A DNA stretch of 64,000 nucleotides from positions 127,183,450 to 127,247,449 of the forward strand of contig CP136069.1 of assembly GCA_032622095.1 (NCBI GenBank). The letters are read 5' to 3'. This document shows positions 12,001 through 22,184 of this stretch, one piece after another. The notes under the pieces were generated by a model. It worked only from the letters and a program-made list of their open reading frames with translations, had not been told where the DNA came from and made no database searches. The translations under genes were made by a program, and so were the position numbers. Within the stretch, counting starts at the first letter, position 1; every line of letters starts with the position of its first letter. The DNA comes from Siphonodentalium dalli. Lineage: Eukaryota; Mollusca; Scaphopoda; Gadilida; Siphonodentaliidae.

Positions 12001-12281
12001 ATTTTTAAGTTAGTACACCACATGAATGAATCTATGCTATCTGAAGACCATATCAAGCATATTATATAACAATAAAAATGTCAAAAAGATTATACTTTAA
12101 TCATAGTTTTAGAAGGGAAATTTTTGGAAGAGCGTTCTCAGCAAGTAAACAAATTGAGTGGAAATGAATAACTGCATGCCATAAAAAGTACATGATCTGA
12201 ATTGGTAAAAGGATCAAATGGCAATTTAATTGAGTTCAATACTGCTTCAAGAATCTTAACATTATGTTAGGTGTGTGCTGG
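12001..12281 (+). repeat. Left arm of a large interrupted inverted repeat
   Basis: About 12001-12172 matches the reverse complement of about 17365-17540. About 12228-12281 matches the reverse complement of 15613-15662. Landmarks include ACCACATGAA-GAATC, ACATTATGTTAGGTGTG and TTGAGTTCAATACTG. The arms are now separated by several later insertions. The original element is not identified. Confidence 0.65.
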
Positions 12282-12282
12282 A

Positions 12283-12958
12283 ATGGTCTATTATTCTTTC
12301 AGAGGGGTGTTCAGGTAATAAAAGCAGATGGCAGAAAAAACCCAGATATGTGACCCGCCATATCAAATCCAGTCGTAAGTCGGAATTTTTTTACCCTGTG
12401 CCAATACATTCTCTTATATATGCGAGTCGACCATAGGTCGCCTCGCATATATAAGAGAATGCATTGGCCTAACAATTTTTTACAATTTTAATAATTTTTT
12501 CTTGTATTCTTTAACAATTTTATAATTTCACCCATACAGAGCCCCAGACAAACATGAGCAGACGACACTCTTCTATATGCTTCTATATATGTGTGGGGCT
12601 CCCTGCAGGGTAATGGATGTTTTTTATTTTATGTCCTAAAAATTGTCAGAAACATTTATTTAAAAAAAAAATTTAGACCAATGCATTCTCTTATATATGC
12701 GAGGCGACCTATGGTCGACTCGCACATATAAGAGAATGCAATGGCACAGGGTAAAAAAATCCCGACTTCCGACTGGATTTTATATGGCGGGTCACATATA
12801 TAATACAAGAGCAGAATGATTCATACTCATTGAAGAGAAATATTCAGATAATAAGTTCAATAAACGACCTAAGGTTTTTTGTATGGTCTCTTGTTGAATT
12901 TATTACCTGAACATTTCCTGAGGGAACTATTAGTAAATGAGTATTTAGTACAGAATGG
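12283..12958. mobile_element. CCCTTT-ended element, copy split by a later palindrome
   Basis: The left portion (GGTCTATTATTC-TTTCAGAGGGG, then GTTCAGGTAATAAA) and right portion (AATACAAGAGCAGAATGATTC, then ATGAGTATTTAGTAC) match the copy at 14308-15570. They are separated here by the 12348-12797 palindrome. The right end abuts the TTAA shared with the MITE that starts at 12963. Confidence 0.6.
12348..12797. mobile_element. TGTGACCCGCC-ended palindrome with two hairpin cores
   Basis: Ends TGTGACCCGCCATAT and ATATGGCGGGTCACA enclose long inverted arms. Each arm leads through ACCCTGTGCC into the same hairpin core found in the TTAA MITEs (about 12398-12475 and 12675-12750). It interrupts a larger repeat whose uninterrupted relative is at about 14395-14450. 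The AT-rich junctions fit a TA or similarly short duplication, but the exact one is unclear. Confidence 0.8.
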
Positions 12959-12962
12959 TTAA

Positions 12963-13186
12963 CCCTTTGAGTGCCAAGTCCTATTTTTGTATCAACCGAT
13001 ATACCCTGTGCCAATGCATTCTCTTATATATGCGAGTCGACCATAGGTCGCCTCGCATATATAAGAGAATGCATTGGCCTAACATTTATTTTGTTTTTTA
13101 AATTTTAATAATTTATTCTTATATTCTTTAACAGACTTATTTTGTAGGTCTAGGGCCGATAAGATCGGCCCCTGGCACTCAAAGGG
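12963..13186. mobile_element. TTAA-flanked hairpin MITE, copy 4
   Basis: TTAA lies at 12959-12962 and 13187-13190. Ends are CCCTTTGAGTGCCA and TGGCACTCAAAGGG. One hairpin occupies about 13010-13082, with tip CGACC-ATA-GGTCG. It is close to copy 2 throughout, including the GATCGGCCCCTGGCA end. Confidence 0.85.
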
Positions 13187-13499
13187 TTAACTCTGGCTGT
13201 ACTTTCATCACATCTAATCAAAACTTCTCTTCTCTCTGAGAAATGAGAGTTGGAGGAACCCTGTGATTGATGGCTCTGTCATGGAAATCGTGATTTAACA
13301 TGCCAGAACACCCATGATCTCCACTATTGATTATGCATTGTGCTCTCCTGTGAAATTGCCATTTGTGTAATCTGTCCACAGATAGAGAACACAGCAAGGT
13401 AGAAATAATGAACTGATTTGCAGACTCAGCCAGATTGGTCAATATGGCCGGGGTCTGAAAGGGAGGATTTAACGGAAATTCAACAATTAGTGATCTGGT

Positions 13500-13920
13500 C
13501 AAGTCGTGAGATAGTGTGTCTGTCATTTGCAGAATGAGGTCCCTGGAGGGTGAATTTAGTGACGATACCCAACACAGTGGGCTAGCTTCACAAAACTGAC
13601 CCTCTGGTGACCTCATTCTGCTTAGGCCTCATCTTCTGAGAAGTATCTAACAGTCTCAAATTAACATTGTGTTTAGTTACTTTTTCCCTTTTGTTCAGTT
13701 TCTATATCCCCTAATTTGCATAAGATAAAATGCATAATAGAGGTGACTAATGAGTGAACATCACCCACTTCAACTGGGGAACTACAGATCTCCCATAGCA
13801 GTTGAGGCCTATCCAGAATGAGGTCCCCAGAGCGTGAATTTTGTGATGCTAGCACACCATCACTAAATTCACCCTCTGGGAACCTCTTTCTACAAACATC
13901 AGACACTATTTCAAGGCTTG
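13500..13920. mobile_element. Double-hairpin hAT-like MITE, copy 1
   Basis: Terminal inverted segments run from CAAG-CGTGAGATAGTGTG and back to ACACTATTTCAAGGCTTG. The flanks GATCTGGT (13492-13499) and GATCTGCT (13921-13928) match at 7 of 8 bases, an 8-bp target duplication. Each end is itself a hairpin (13529-13621 and about 13813-13892) with arms from GCAGAATGAGGTC to GACCTCATTCTGC. About 190 bp of unique sequence lies between. The 8-bp duplication points to hAT-like mobilisation. Confidence 0.8.
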
Positions 13921-13928
13921 GATCTGCT

Positions 13929-14170
13929 AATCAATGATGATCCACATTATACAATTAAAAGGACAGACACAGATAGGAATTCCTTAAAGCTTTGATTCCT
14001 AACAATGTCTAGTTTGTCTGGGGACAATGTGACACAGGGGTGATATCAGGAGGCTCAAATTTTTTTCGAGTATGGACATTGTTAGGTTTTGAACCCACTA
14101 ACTGATAAATGAAAAACCACTGATATATTCCTGCCCAAAATAATTTTATTCCAAACAATAAGGACCTTAA
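13929..14170. other. Unassigned stretch
   Basis: No credible frame, repeat or RNA gene seen between the hAT-like element and the next TTAA fragment. Confidence 0.4.
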
Positions 14171-14275
14171 CTATTTCATGACATGAGCTGGGCTGGTGCA
14201 GAGTTAAAGATCCTGTGCCAGCACATTCTCTTATATATGCCAGTCTCCCATTTATACGAGAATGGATGGTTATAA
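14171..14275. mobile_element. TTAA hairpin MITE fragment, copy 5
   Basis: Follows TTAA at 14167-14170 with CTATTTCATGACATGAGCT. It holds one imperfect hairpin (about 14213-14266) with the ACATTCTCTTATATATGC arm. The right half of the element is missing. Confidence 0.55.
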
Positions 14276-14477
14276 GTATAATACTAGTATCTGCTTCTGT
14301 ATTTTAACCCTTTCTATACTGGATGGATTCTCTCATACAGTTATAAAAATATACATTGGAAAAGTCTATTATGAATTTGGAGGGGCGTTCAGGTACTAAA
14401 GGCAGACGATAGACAGAAAAAATAGATAATACAAGAGCAGAATGATTCATATTTATTTGTGGGATTATAACTTCAAC

Positions 14478-15415
14478 TTATAAACCGCTTCACACCCCTC
14501 GGCCAATCAAATTGCTCCAATTCATGGACAATATTTCTTGTAAGAATCTGTATTTTGACGGGGCCAAAATATAGATTTGAGCTAAAACTCACACAGAAAT
14601 TGAGACTAATTGGATAGTAAGCTGGAAGGAGATCAGAGCGGAAGGAGTGAAATTCTAACAATACGCCATGATAATGATTGCACCAGTCACTTGGGAAGTT
14701 TATACACGAATCATTAGTGGCGGTCATATTGGGTGGGTGCATGGGTGAGAGGGTACAACAATTTCGACTGAATAATAATATTTTTTTGTTTGTCCGGAAG
14801 GGCGGGGTGATAGGAAGTAAACTGAACTAAATCCAAAAACGTTTGGAACGTATAATCCACAATAATCACACAATAATCTTTGGAATGATAACATTGAGAA
14901 TATTCCACAAACTGTTCACATATACATGCAACCAAGCGGAAAATCCAGGCAATATTTAAAGGTTTGGTCAAGTCGTTTGTCATGAATGCCGTTGATATTT
15001 CATCACACAAACTTCATGCAATGTGGAATACATGTCGTTTCACTTCGTAGTCCGAATACTAACGGAACATTGCCTCCTGGGTTCTGAACGATAATTCCAT
15101 TATGACAACAAGAAGAAAATAACCTTAACATCAAAACAGTTTATTATCACAGGGAATAATCTGTTTTATCCAGAAACATGTCGTCAGTATATATACAAAC
15201 GTTTTCGAATTCGAAGACAAAATGGTTTGGCAATGCTGATAAATAATGCCGATGCAAGTGATCCTATGGTCAACAAGCATTTGACTTGTGCAACAGGAAT
15301 ATGCTACACCACAAACCATTCAAAAGCCTTTGATTGAATGGTAATTGATAGCTAAACATCGATGTATTGAAAGTGGATCAATTCTGTTTTCCTCTGGGTG
15401 TGAAACGGTTTATAA
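14478..15415. mobile_element. TTATAAACCGYTTCACACCC-ended TIR element
   Basis: TTATAAACCG-TTCACACCC at 14478 is mirrored by GGGTGTGAA-CGGTTTATAA ending at 15415, giving a 0.94-kb element. No frame inside is recognisable (weak minus-strand frames at 14473-14742, 14714-15010 and 15131-15319). Because the ends contain TTATAA, the target duplication cannot be read unambiguously. Confidence 0.6.
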
Positions 15416-15422
15416 ATATGTC

Positions 15423-15514
15423 ATAACCCGCTTGGGTACTGTACAAGAAATACAGACCGCGGCACCAATGAGCCTGGTTCTATATTTCTTGTACAGATAC
15501 CCAAGCAGGTTATA
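15423..15514. repeat. 92-bp hairpin
   Basis: ATAACCCGCTTGGGTA...TACAAGAAATA is mirrored by TATTTCTTGTACAGATACCC...GGTTAT. Arms are about 35 nt with few mismatches. Probably a miniature foldback element. No further copy was noticed. Confidence 0.65.
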
Positions 15515-15612
15515 ACCTATACAAACGAACTACGGGAACTACTTGTCAGTGAGTATTAGTAAAGAAAGGGTTTATGCAAAGCATATACATACATGGCTTC
15601 TGACAATTTCCT

Positions 15613-15662
15613 TGCACACACCTAACATAATGTTGAGATTCATGAAGCAGTATTGAACTCAA
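15613..15662 (-). repeat. Part of the right arm of the large inverted repeat
   Basis: GCACACACCTAACATAATGT through GTATTGAACTCAA is the reverse complement of about 12230-12281. Confidence 0.6.
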
Positions 15663-15940
15663 TGGACCTATCCGTACGCTCTGCCCAGCTATAGGCTACA
15701 TGGTTACTGTTACTAAGAACCACAAGCCATCTCAATCTCGTTACATATTCATTACTAAAATGGCTTCCAATGAGAACGGACTGTGTTTTAAATGCATGTA
15801 ACACGATAACATGGCTTCTTTCCGAGATTCATGATTTTCAAGGTGACTAGGTGTATGTATGCATTTTGTAAAAGTGACTATCGTTAGATATAAACACAAA
15901 TAGAACCAGAATTGAACAAATGAAAGTGTCCATAACACTG
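15663..15940. other. Unassigned stretch
   Basis: No supported gene or repeat. It ends in the GAAAGTGTC-ATAACACTG flank that also precedes the TAGCTCAACTT elements elsewhere. Confidence 0.4.
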
Positions 15941-16722
15941 TAGCTCAACTTTACGAAGAACTTAAATTTTTTAGATGAGCAATATATGGAATGATGAATT
16001 GAATTTTGAAATCCAAGATGGCTGCTGGCGGCCATGTATTTTTGCCGATTAGCCCCAAAATGGCTCGTTCCCATCTACATGTCAATGTCAACACAGATGA
16101 CAAATTTCATTACGATCCGACCAAATGTACGACTTGTAGCCCATGCCAAACGATTTAGTCATGCAAAGAGTAAAATCCAAGATGGCTGCCGGCAGCCATG
16201 TTTTACGGCCAAATGAGTCCAAAATGACTCGTTCCCATCTACAGGTCAATGTGAACATACATTCATTATGATCCGACCAAAGGTACGACCTGTAGCCCGT
16301 GCCAAAGAATTTAGTCATGCAAAGAGTAAAATCCAATTTGGCTGCCAGTGGCCATGATTTTTGACCCCATCTACATGTCAATGTTAACATCCACGACAAA
16401 TTTCATAATGATCAGACAAACAGTATGGCCTGTAGCCCGTGCTAATGGATTGCATTTTGAAATCCAAAATGGTTGCTGGCGGCCATGGTTTTTGGCCGAA
16501 TGACCCCAAAATGACTCGTTCCCATCCACATGTCAATGTCAACAGCCATGAAAAATTTCATAATGATCCAACCAAAGGTACGACCTGTAGCCTGTGCTAA
16601 TGGAAATTGCTGACGGATGTCTCCACACACATGCACACAAACGGACGACAGATACCAAGCCATGGCAATAGCTCAAACTTTACAAGTAAAGTTGCTCAAA
16701 CTTTACAAGTGAAGTTGAGCTA
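15941..16722. mobile_element. TAGCTCAACTT-ended element with internal tandem repeats
   Basis: Ends TAGCTCAACTTTAC (15941) and a GAAGTTGAGCTA segment (to 16722) are inverted. The interior is a tandem array of about 130-164 bp units built around AATCCAAGATGGCTGCTGG, GCCGAATGACCCCAAAATG and TACGACCTGTAGCC (unit starts near 16010, 16172, 16328, 16458). The frames on the minus strand are products of this array. Relatives lie at 30982-35314, about 22185, 26180-26238 and 58769-58826. Confidence 0.75.
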
Positions 16723-17130
16723 ATAAAAACCAAGAGTGATTTTTGGCCATTTCCGATATCCAACAAAGATCGATGTTTAAGTTGAATCAAACTGTATGCA
16801 ACTTCAATATCAAATAGAATATCTAATAACGAAGCAATGCTAACAGTTCACACCTTGATAAAATACGTGGTATTTAATCTATAATCCCTCTTTTGTCAAA
16901 CAGTTTCATCCTCAGACATCAAAACCTGGCAGAAATAAGTATAACAATATCAGTTCCCCATACCACGAGCGTCCAGCATGAGCCCCTGCGACATTAGAGG
17001 TGTCAACAACTTTGAGACCGGATTAAAAGGATTATCAAATAGTGATCTTTTTAAATTCCACATCCATTTGGCCGTCAATAAAGTACATTATAGAAAATTG
17101 CCATTCCACCCTTTTACGAGTTCAGATCAT
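16723..17130. other. Unassigned stretch
   Basis: The only frame (16978-17265) runs into the adjacent palindrome and has no recognisable motif. No gene supported. Confidence 0.4.
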
Positions 17131-17133
17131 GTA

Positions 17134-17355
17134 CAGCTAGTAATGCTCTATGTAATCGACTTCTTAACCACAGCAGAATTATGGGTAATTAACTTTTCAG
17201 GATTTAGTCAGAAATATGGCTTGTTGCCATTCATCGGAAAGCTCTTGGGGAGAGCTTTCCGATGAATGGCAACAAGCCATATTTCCGACTAAATCCTGAA
17301 AAGTTACCCTTAAATTCTGCTGTGGTTAAGAAGTCGATTACTTAGAGCATTACTG
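17134..17355. mobile_element. Palindromic TA-flanked MITE, copy 2 of 5
   Basis: Same palindrome as 3576-3789, with TA at 17132-17133 and 17356-17357. A 4-bp CTAG insertion sits in the left end (CAGCTAGTAATGC). Confidence 0.85.
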
Positions 17356-17364
17356 TACTTTTTA

Positions 17365-17540
17365 TCGGAGTTATTCATTTCCACTCAATTTGTGTATTTG
17401 CTGAGAACACTGTTCAGAAAAAAATTCTTCTAAAACTATGAGTAAAGTCATCTTTTTGACATTTTTATTGTTGTATATATATAATATGCTTGATGTGGTC
17501 TTCAGATAGTATAGATTCCTTCATGTGGTGAACTAGCTTA
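17365..17540 (-). repeat. Right arm of the large inverted repeat
   Basis: Matches the reverse complement of about 12001-12172. Landmarks are CATTTCCACTCAATTTG, ACATTTTTATTGTT and GATTCCTTCATGTGGTGAA. With the other arm 5.2 kb away, it could be the edge of an old large element now filled with later insertions. Confidence 0.65.
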
Positions 17541-17599
17541 ACAATTAAGTAGTCTTCTGTGTAGGTCCATCTAAACTTTCCACCTCCTGTCATAGCTCA

Positions 17600-18510
17600 G
17601 GTGTGGCTACCCTTTAACATGAGATGATCAATGCTAACATTAAATCAGCTTACCTGGGCTATATTTAATCAAGTTGTCGATTCAACGAAAAGATCTTGGG
17701 TAAACATGCTGAGTGACATAACTGGTCACTTGGATGTGGGTCAGGGGTGGGTCAGGGGTGGCAGAAGGTCAGACAAGCTTAAGGGTAGCATAAACTTCAG
17801 AAGGGACATTTTTGATTTTATAAATTAAGGCTTGTGAAATGCCAGGCCTGAAATTGAAGTCTGAGATTTGTATAAATATACAATTCAGAAGCTCATTCTG
17901 AGTACATAAATTCCATATGCAGACTGCTATCTGCTAATATCATTAGGAATAATAGTTCCTACCTTTATGTTTTCCATGATTAAGGAGAGAGAGAGATCAG
18001 ACACCTTCCTACTTATACTTCAATATATCACGATAACAGCATCAAAGCCAAGTACACTCCCAGAGAATTCAGAAGAAAATGAGGGGATTCATGAGTTAGA
18101 AACGAATCACAGTAAATTCCATCGGTCGTCTGCCTTTTAGCATGAAACGACTGAATCCTGTAAGATGAATGTCAATACCCCTCTGATGCCAGCCATGTCA
18201 TCCTCAGAACAGACGAAGATTATGGAAAAAAAGAATCTTGAAAAGCTAACTATATTAAGGTTTCCATGCAGTGCCAGCTGTTAACATTAAATCAACTTTA
18301 TTCCTTGTATGATCCAGTGCTGGACCAGCTGCCTAGGTTATAATTCCCTGCTGTTGACTCTGATACGATCTTGGGTAAACATGCTGCCAGGTGACATAAA
18401 TGGTCACTGGGATGTGAGATATTGTGGTTCGTTGGTGGGTGATACATTCAGGGTGTAGATGTCTTCATCTTACGTGTACAATGATAGTTTGGAAACTACA
18501 TGTACATGTA
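17600..18510 (+). repeat. Dispersed repeat module, two adjacent copies
   Basis: Two diverged copies (about 17640-17800 and 18270-18450) share a TTAACATTAAATCA-CTT segment, GATCTTGGGTAAACATGCTG, GTGACATAA-TGGTCAC and GGATGTG. A linked piece (GATTAAGGAGAGAGAG, then ACTCCCAGAGAATTCAG, then ATGAAACGACTGAATCCTG) lies at about 17980-18170. Related modules recur near 19025-19290, 21760-22060, 29490-29990 and 30830-30900. Family not recognised. Confidence 0.6.
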
Positions 18511-19290
18511 GCTCTTTAAAATGTCAGTCCTTATAAAATTTAAATTTGAAATTCTGAGATGAGTAAAAATTGGTATATACATAAATAAGCTTAATATTCA
18601 GAGGATACATTATATATACAGAAAATAATTGTATTTTTAAAGTGATGTGAAACAATCTGGTAGAGTGATCAAATAGAAGTAGAAAATACATTTACTCAAA
18701 GTAGTTATATTTTTACAAATATTATCTATTATCTTATCTATTAATTAAATGCAGTTACTTTCGATTGCGAAATCAGTTTCGTTAGTTTATCTCTGATTGT
18801 AGCGTCCCGAATCGAGTAGTAAAATATTTACAATTGAGCGTAGTTCGGACAATGGTTTCTATGGAGTGCATGGTACGGGCGATTTGCTTGAAATGTTCGG
18901 CGATGATAGTAGAATGCTACATTCCTCCAGTTGACACAGTGCCTGATTACTAACTTATCAGTTTCACGCACCCAAATAAGTACATAATATGTCTTTAACA
19001 TAAAACCAACCTACATTGATATTTTCCATGATTTAGGAGCGAGAAAACACGTTAATTGCTTCCTTAATATAATTATATCCAGTTTCACATTGGAACTTAA
19101 AATTCTATTTAACAAAGTTTATACCCATCATGTTTGATGAACGCCATGATCACGGAACGGCATCAAAGCCACTCTCCCAGAGAATCCATAAGAAAATATT
19201 AATATTCACCAGTGAGAAGGGAATATAAAATTCAGGGGGTTAACTTGTCAGCCATTTAGCATGAACCAACTGCACCCTGTGAGGTGAATG
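18511..19290 (+). repeat. Dispersed repeat copies
   Basis: 18631-18800 is the partner of 7141-7335. 19020-19290 repeats the GAGCGAGAAAACACG, CATCAAAGCC, CTCCCAGAGAATCC and AGGTGAATG module. A 37-bp segment near 18965 (AAATAAGTACATAATATGTC) also occurs near 48908. No gene seen. Confidence 0.5.
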
Positions 19291-19916
19291 TTAATATACA
19301 AGCCTGAGTTTAGTGTGCCTGTCATTTGCAGAATGAGGTACACAGAGGGTGAATTTAGTGATGCTATCCAGCATAGTAGGCTAGCATCATCAAATTCACC
19401 CTCTAGGGACCTCATTCTGCATGGCCCCATCTGCTATGGGAGACATACTCAGATTGAAGTTCCCAAATTGTGAATATTGTGATGTACACCCATTGGGAAC
19501 CTTGATGTGTCATCTGATAATTTGGGGATATATATATAGAGAAATTAATCTAAAAAAGAAACAGAATCTAAGTTTCTATAGAAATATGATAATAAAGAAA
19601 CTACATGTATTTCCAGAGAAGATGAGGCTTAAGCAGAATAAGGTCCCAAGACGATGAATTTAGTGATGATAGCCCGCTATGTGGGATCCCTTACCGAAAT
19701 CATTAGCCATCTGTTAGCCATTCTTTAGCACTCGGAAGAGAAGGAATGATGGCTTACTGATGGTTAGTAGTTTTCAGAGGATATGGATGGCTATAAATGC
19801 AAAATTTATAGCCATCAAGGCTAGGTGCATGATGGCTAGATGATGGCTTATTAGCCATCGCTTAGCCCTCCTATAGGCCAAAATAATTAAATGAGCTAAG
19901 CCATCGCTTAGCCCTC

Positions 19917-20097
19917 GATGGATGGATGGCTAGTAGGCCGATGGCTAGTAGGCCGATGGCTAGTACGCTACTGATGGCTTGTAAGCTGATGGCTAGTAGG
20001 CCAATGGCTAGTAGGCCGATGGCTAGTAAGCCAATGGCTAGTAAGCCAATGGCTAGTAAGCCGATGGCTAGTAGGCCGATGGCTAGTAAGCCATCGG
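19917..20097 (+). repeat. 15-bp minisatellite
   Basis: About twelve units of GATGGCTAGTAGGCC with AAGCC and AATGG variants. The unit derives from the subterminal TTAGCCATC-type motif of the surrounding element, so the array probably expanded in place. Confidence 0.85.
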
Positions 20098-20444
20098 ATT
20101 GTTAGCCCTGGACATTTAGTGATGGCTTAGGATTGCTATGTTATATAACTTGCTTCAGGAGGAATAACTCTTTGGCATCATCTATTTGAGAATGAATTAT
20201 CTTTACAATAATATGTTATATCATAAAAAATAATTTTTAACAATGTCCATTATTTTTATTATCTTTTGCCAAGTTTTCATCATAAATACAGTGGAAACGA
20301 TTTACAATTGTTTCACTGGACACACGTACTGCATGGTATCTGGAATCATGCAACATCTTCACATTAGGCTGGGCCAGCCAAAGATTTCTGCAGATTTTTG
20401 TCAAAATTCAAAAGAAAATAGTCTGGTCAAGATAGATCTTTTAA

Positions 20445-20641
20445 CCCTTCCAATATGAGAACTATATATGCTGGTGCGGCATTAAAGAACCTGGTTCCAG
20501 CTGAATTCTCTTATATATGCGAGTTTCCCATCTATAGGGATCAAGCCTTGCATATATAAGAGAATTTACTGGCTAGCTAGAGAATATTATTGCATTGGTA
20601 CAGGATTTTCAAAAAATTTCAAGAAGCTCCCATCGGAATGG
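20445..20641. mobile_element. TTAA-flanked hairpin MITE, copy 6
   Basis: TTAA lies at 20441-20444 and 20642-20645. One hairpin occupies about 20499-20571, with an AATTCTCTTATATATGCGAG arm. The end sequences have drifted (CCCTTCCAATATGAG against CCCATCGGAATG read toward the right end). It is nested in the 19686-21439 element. Confidence 0.75.
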
Positions 20642-21530
20642 TTAAATATGAATATGTTTTTTTCAAGATGTTTAATGTGTCATATCATGCCCAATAAATT
20701 AGAAAATATAGTGCTGAGGATTGTACTTACCAATTTCCAGATTAATTTGTATATATCTTAGTGGCAGCAGGATATTTTCTCAGAATCTCAGGCAGAATGT
20801 TTGATAAACATGCGGATTTCTGAGAGTTATTTCACAACTTTTAAAATTAGCAGGCTCAGCTATCTTGAAGCCATTACAGTTCTAGTCCAATGAATCTCAA
20901 CTAAAGAAATCACAAGTTTATAAGACTGCTAAGAACATAAGTGTAAAAAATACTGGAACAACAAACTTGAGCAGTGAATATAGACTAGCAGTTACAATTC
21001 AAATGTAGTTGAGTACAATATCCCAGGATGCATCTATGCAGCCTCTATCTGGTTGGACCAACATATGGCAGCTATATGTCAGGTCTATGGCAGTCTCATG
21101 AGAGCAGGTCTCCTAACCATTAATATGACTTTCGTGAAGGCTAATAACATTCGAATGTTAAAAATTCTTCAGTCTGATGGTTATTGAATAAATTCTTAAC
21201 CACCAGTAATGATGGCTAGTGAATATAATTCCATGTTGTTAGCCATCCACTAACCATCACCTTGGCCATCACCAGAAATTCTTCCTGATTGGATGGCTAT
21301 CTAAGCCATCACACCCCTTCTTATTCTTCATGAGTGCTAATATAACTATAGTGATAGTTTATCTTAGCCATCATTGGTCTCTGATGGCTAAGCGAGGGCT
21401 TAGGGATGGCTTAATAAGCCATTCTGTTCGGTAAGGGATAGCATCACTACCCTCTGGGAACCTTATTCTGCAAATGACAGACACACTATACTCTCAGGCT
21501 TGTTAATACTAGTACATTAACAGTCATGTA

Positions 21531-21744
21531 CAGTAATGCTCTAAGTAATCGACTTCTTAACCACAGCTGAATTATGGGTAACTTTTCAGGATTTAGTCGG
21601 AAATATGGCTTGTTGCCATTCATCGGAAAGCTCTGGAGAGCTTTCCGGTGAATGGCAACAAGCCATATTTCCGACTAAATCCTGAAAAGTTACCCATAAT
21701 TCTGCTGTGGTTAAGAAGTCGATTACTTCTAAAGAGCATTACTG
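21531..21744. mobile_element. Palindromic TA-flanked MITE, copy 3 of 5
   Basis: TA lies at 21529-21530 and 21745-21746. Same family as 3576-3789, with a shorter tip (GAAAGCTCTGGAGAGCTTTC). Confidence 0.87.
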
Positions 21745-22184
21745 TAGGATGGAAGTCAGGATTCTTGAACAGCGAGCTAAATTATAATTTCCTGAGCGGA
21801 CTTTTAACATATGAAATGATCAATAGTAACATTAAATCAGCTTTACTCTGGTTATAATTCCTCCTGCTGACTCAGTGATAATTAAGGTATTGGGTAAACA
21901 AGCTGACACTGGTGACATAAGGGGTCACTGGAATGTGAGCCATGGGTGAGTGGTCACTGGGATGTGGGCCATGTGTGAGTGGTCACTGGAATGTGAGCCA
22001 TGGGTGAGCGGTCACTGGGATGTGGGCCATGTGTGCAGGGTGATACAATATGGGTGGATTTAATGTCTTCATCTTATTTATATATTAAATGGTAGTTTAA
22101 TTGGGAACAACATGCAGTTCTTTAAAAAGTCAGACCTGATAAAGCTTGAAAGTCTGAGATGAGTAATGAAAGTGTCAATGACAC
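21745..22184 (+). repeat. Dispersed repeat module with 29-bp tandem repeat
   Basis: A further copy of the module seen at 17600-18510. Within it, about 21920-22035 is a short array of GGTCACTGGAATGTGAGCC and GGTCACTGGGATGTGGGCC units of about 29-30 bp, four in all. Confidence 0.65.

Larger units (their letters stand above)
14308..15570. mobile_element. CCCTTT-ended element, long copy with nested insertion
   Basis: The left end CCCTTTCTATACTGGAT follows TTAA (14304-14307). The right end is GTATTAGTAAAGAAAGGG, and the base after it reads TTTA where TTAA is expected. Shared internal landmarks with 12283-12958 show they are the same family. A second TIR element (14478-15415) and a 92-bp hairpin (15423-15514) lie inside. 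Confidence 0.55.
19686..21439. mobile_element. ATCCCTTACCGAA-ended element carrying GATGGCTA repeats
   Basis: Exact 13-bp inverted ends ATCCCTTACCGAA and TTCGGTAAGGGAT sit at the tip of a hairpin in the host element. Subterminal DNA is rich in TTAGCCATC and its complement at both ends. No transposase frame was found. The 15-bp minisatellite and a TTAA MITE (20445-20641) lie inside. The target duplication is ambiguous. Confidence 0.75.
19299..21502. mobile_element. Double-hairpin hAT-like MITE, copy 2, opened by nested insertions
   Basis: Ends CAAGCCTGAG and CTCAGGCTTG are flanked by TTAATATA (19291-19298) and TTAATACT (21503-21510), matching at 6 of 8 bases. The first hairpin is 19328-19420. 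The second starts at 19633 and resumes at about 21440-21471, split by a 1.75-kb element. The unique middle runs in the opposite orientation to copy 1, so this copy was inserted the other way round. Confidence 0.8.

Noticed and set aside
16088-16399. 103-codon minus-strand ORF with repeated CRWE-like segments
   Set aside because: It is a reading of the ~160-bp tandem units. The same peptide recurs at 34276-34587.
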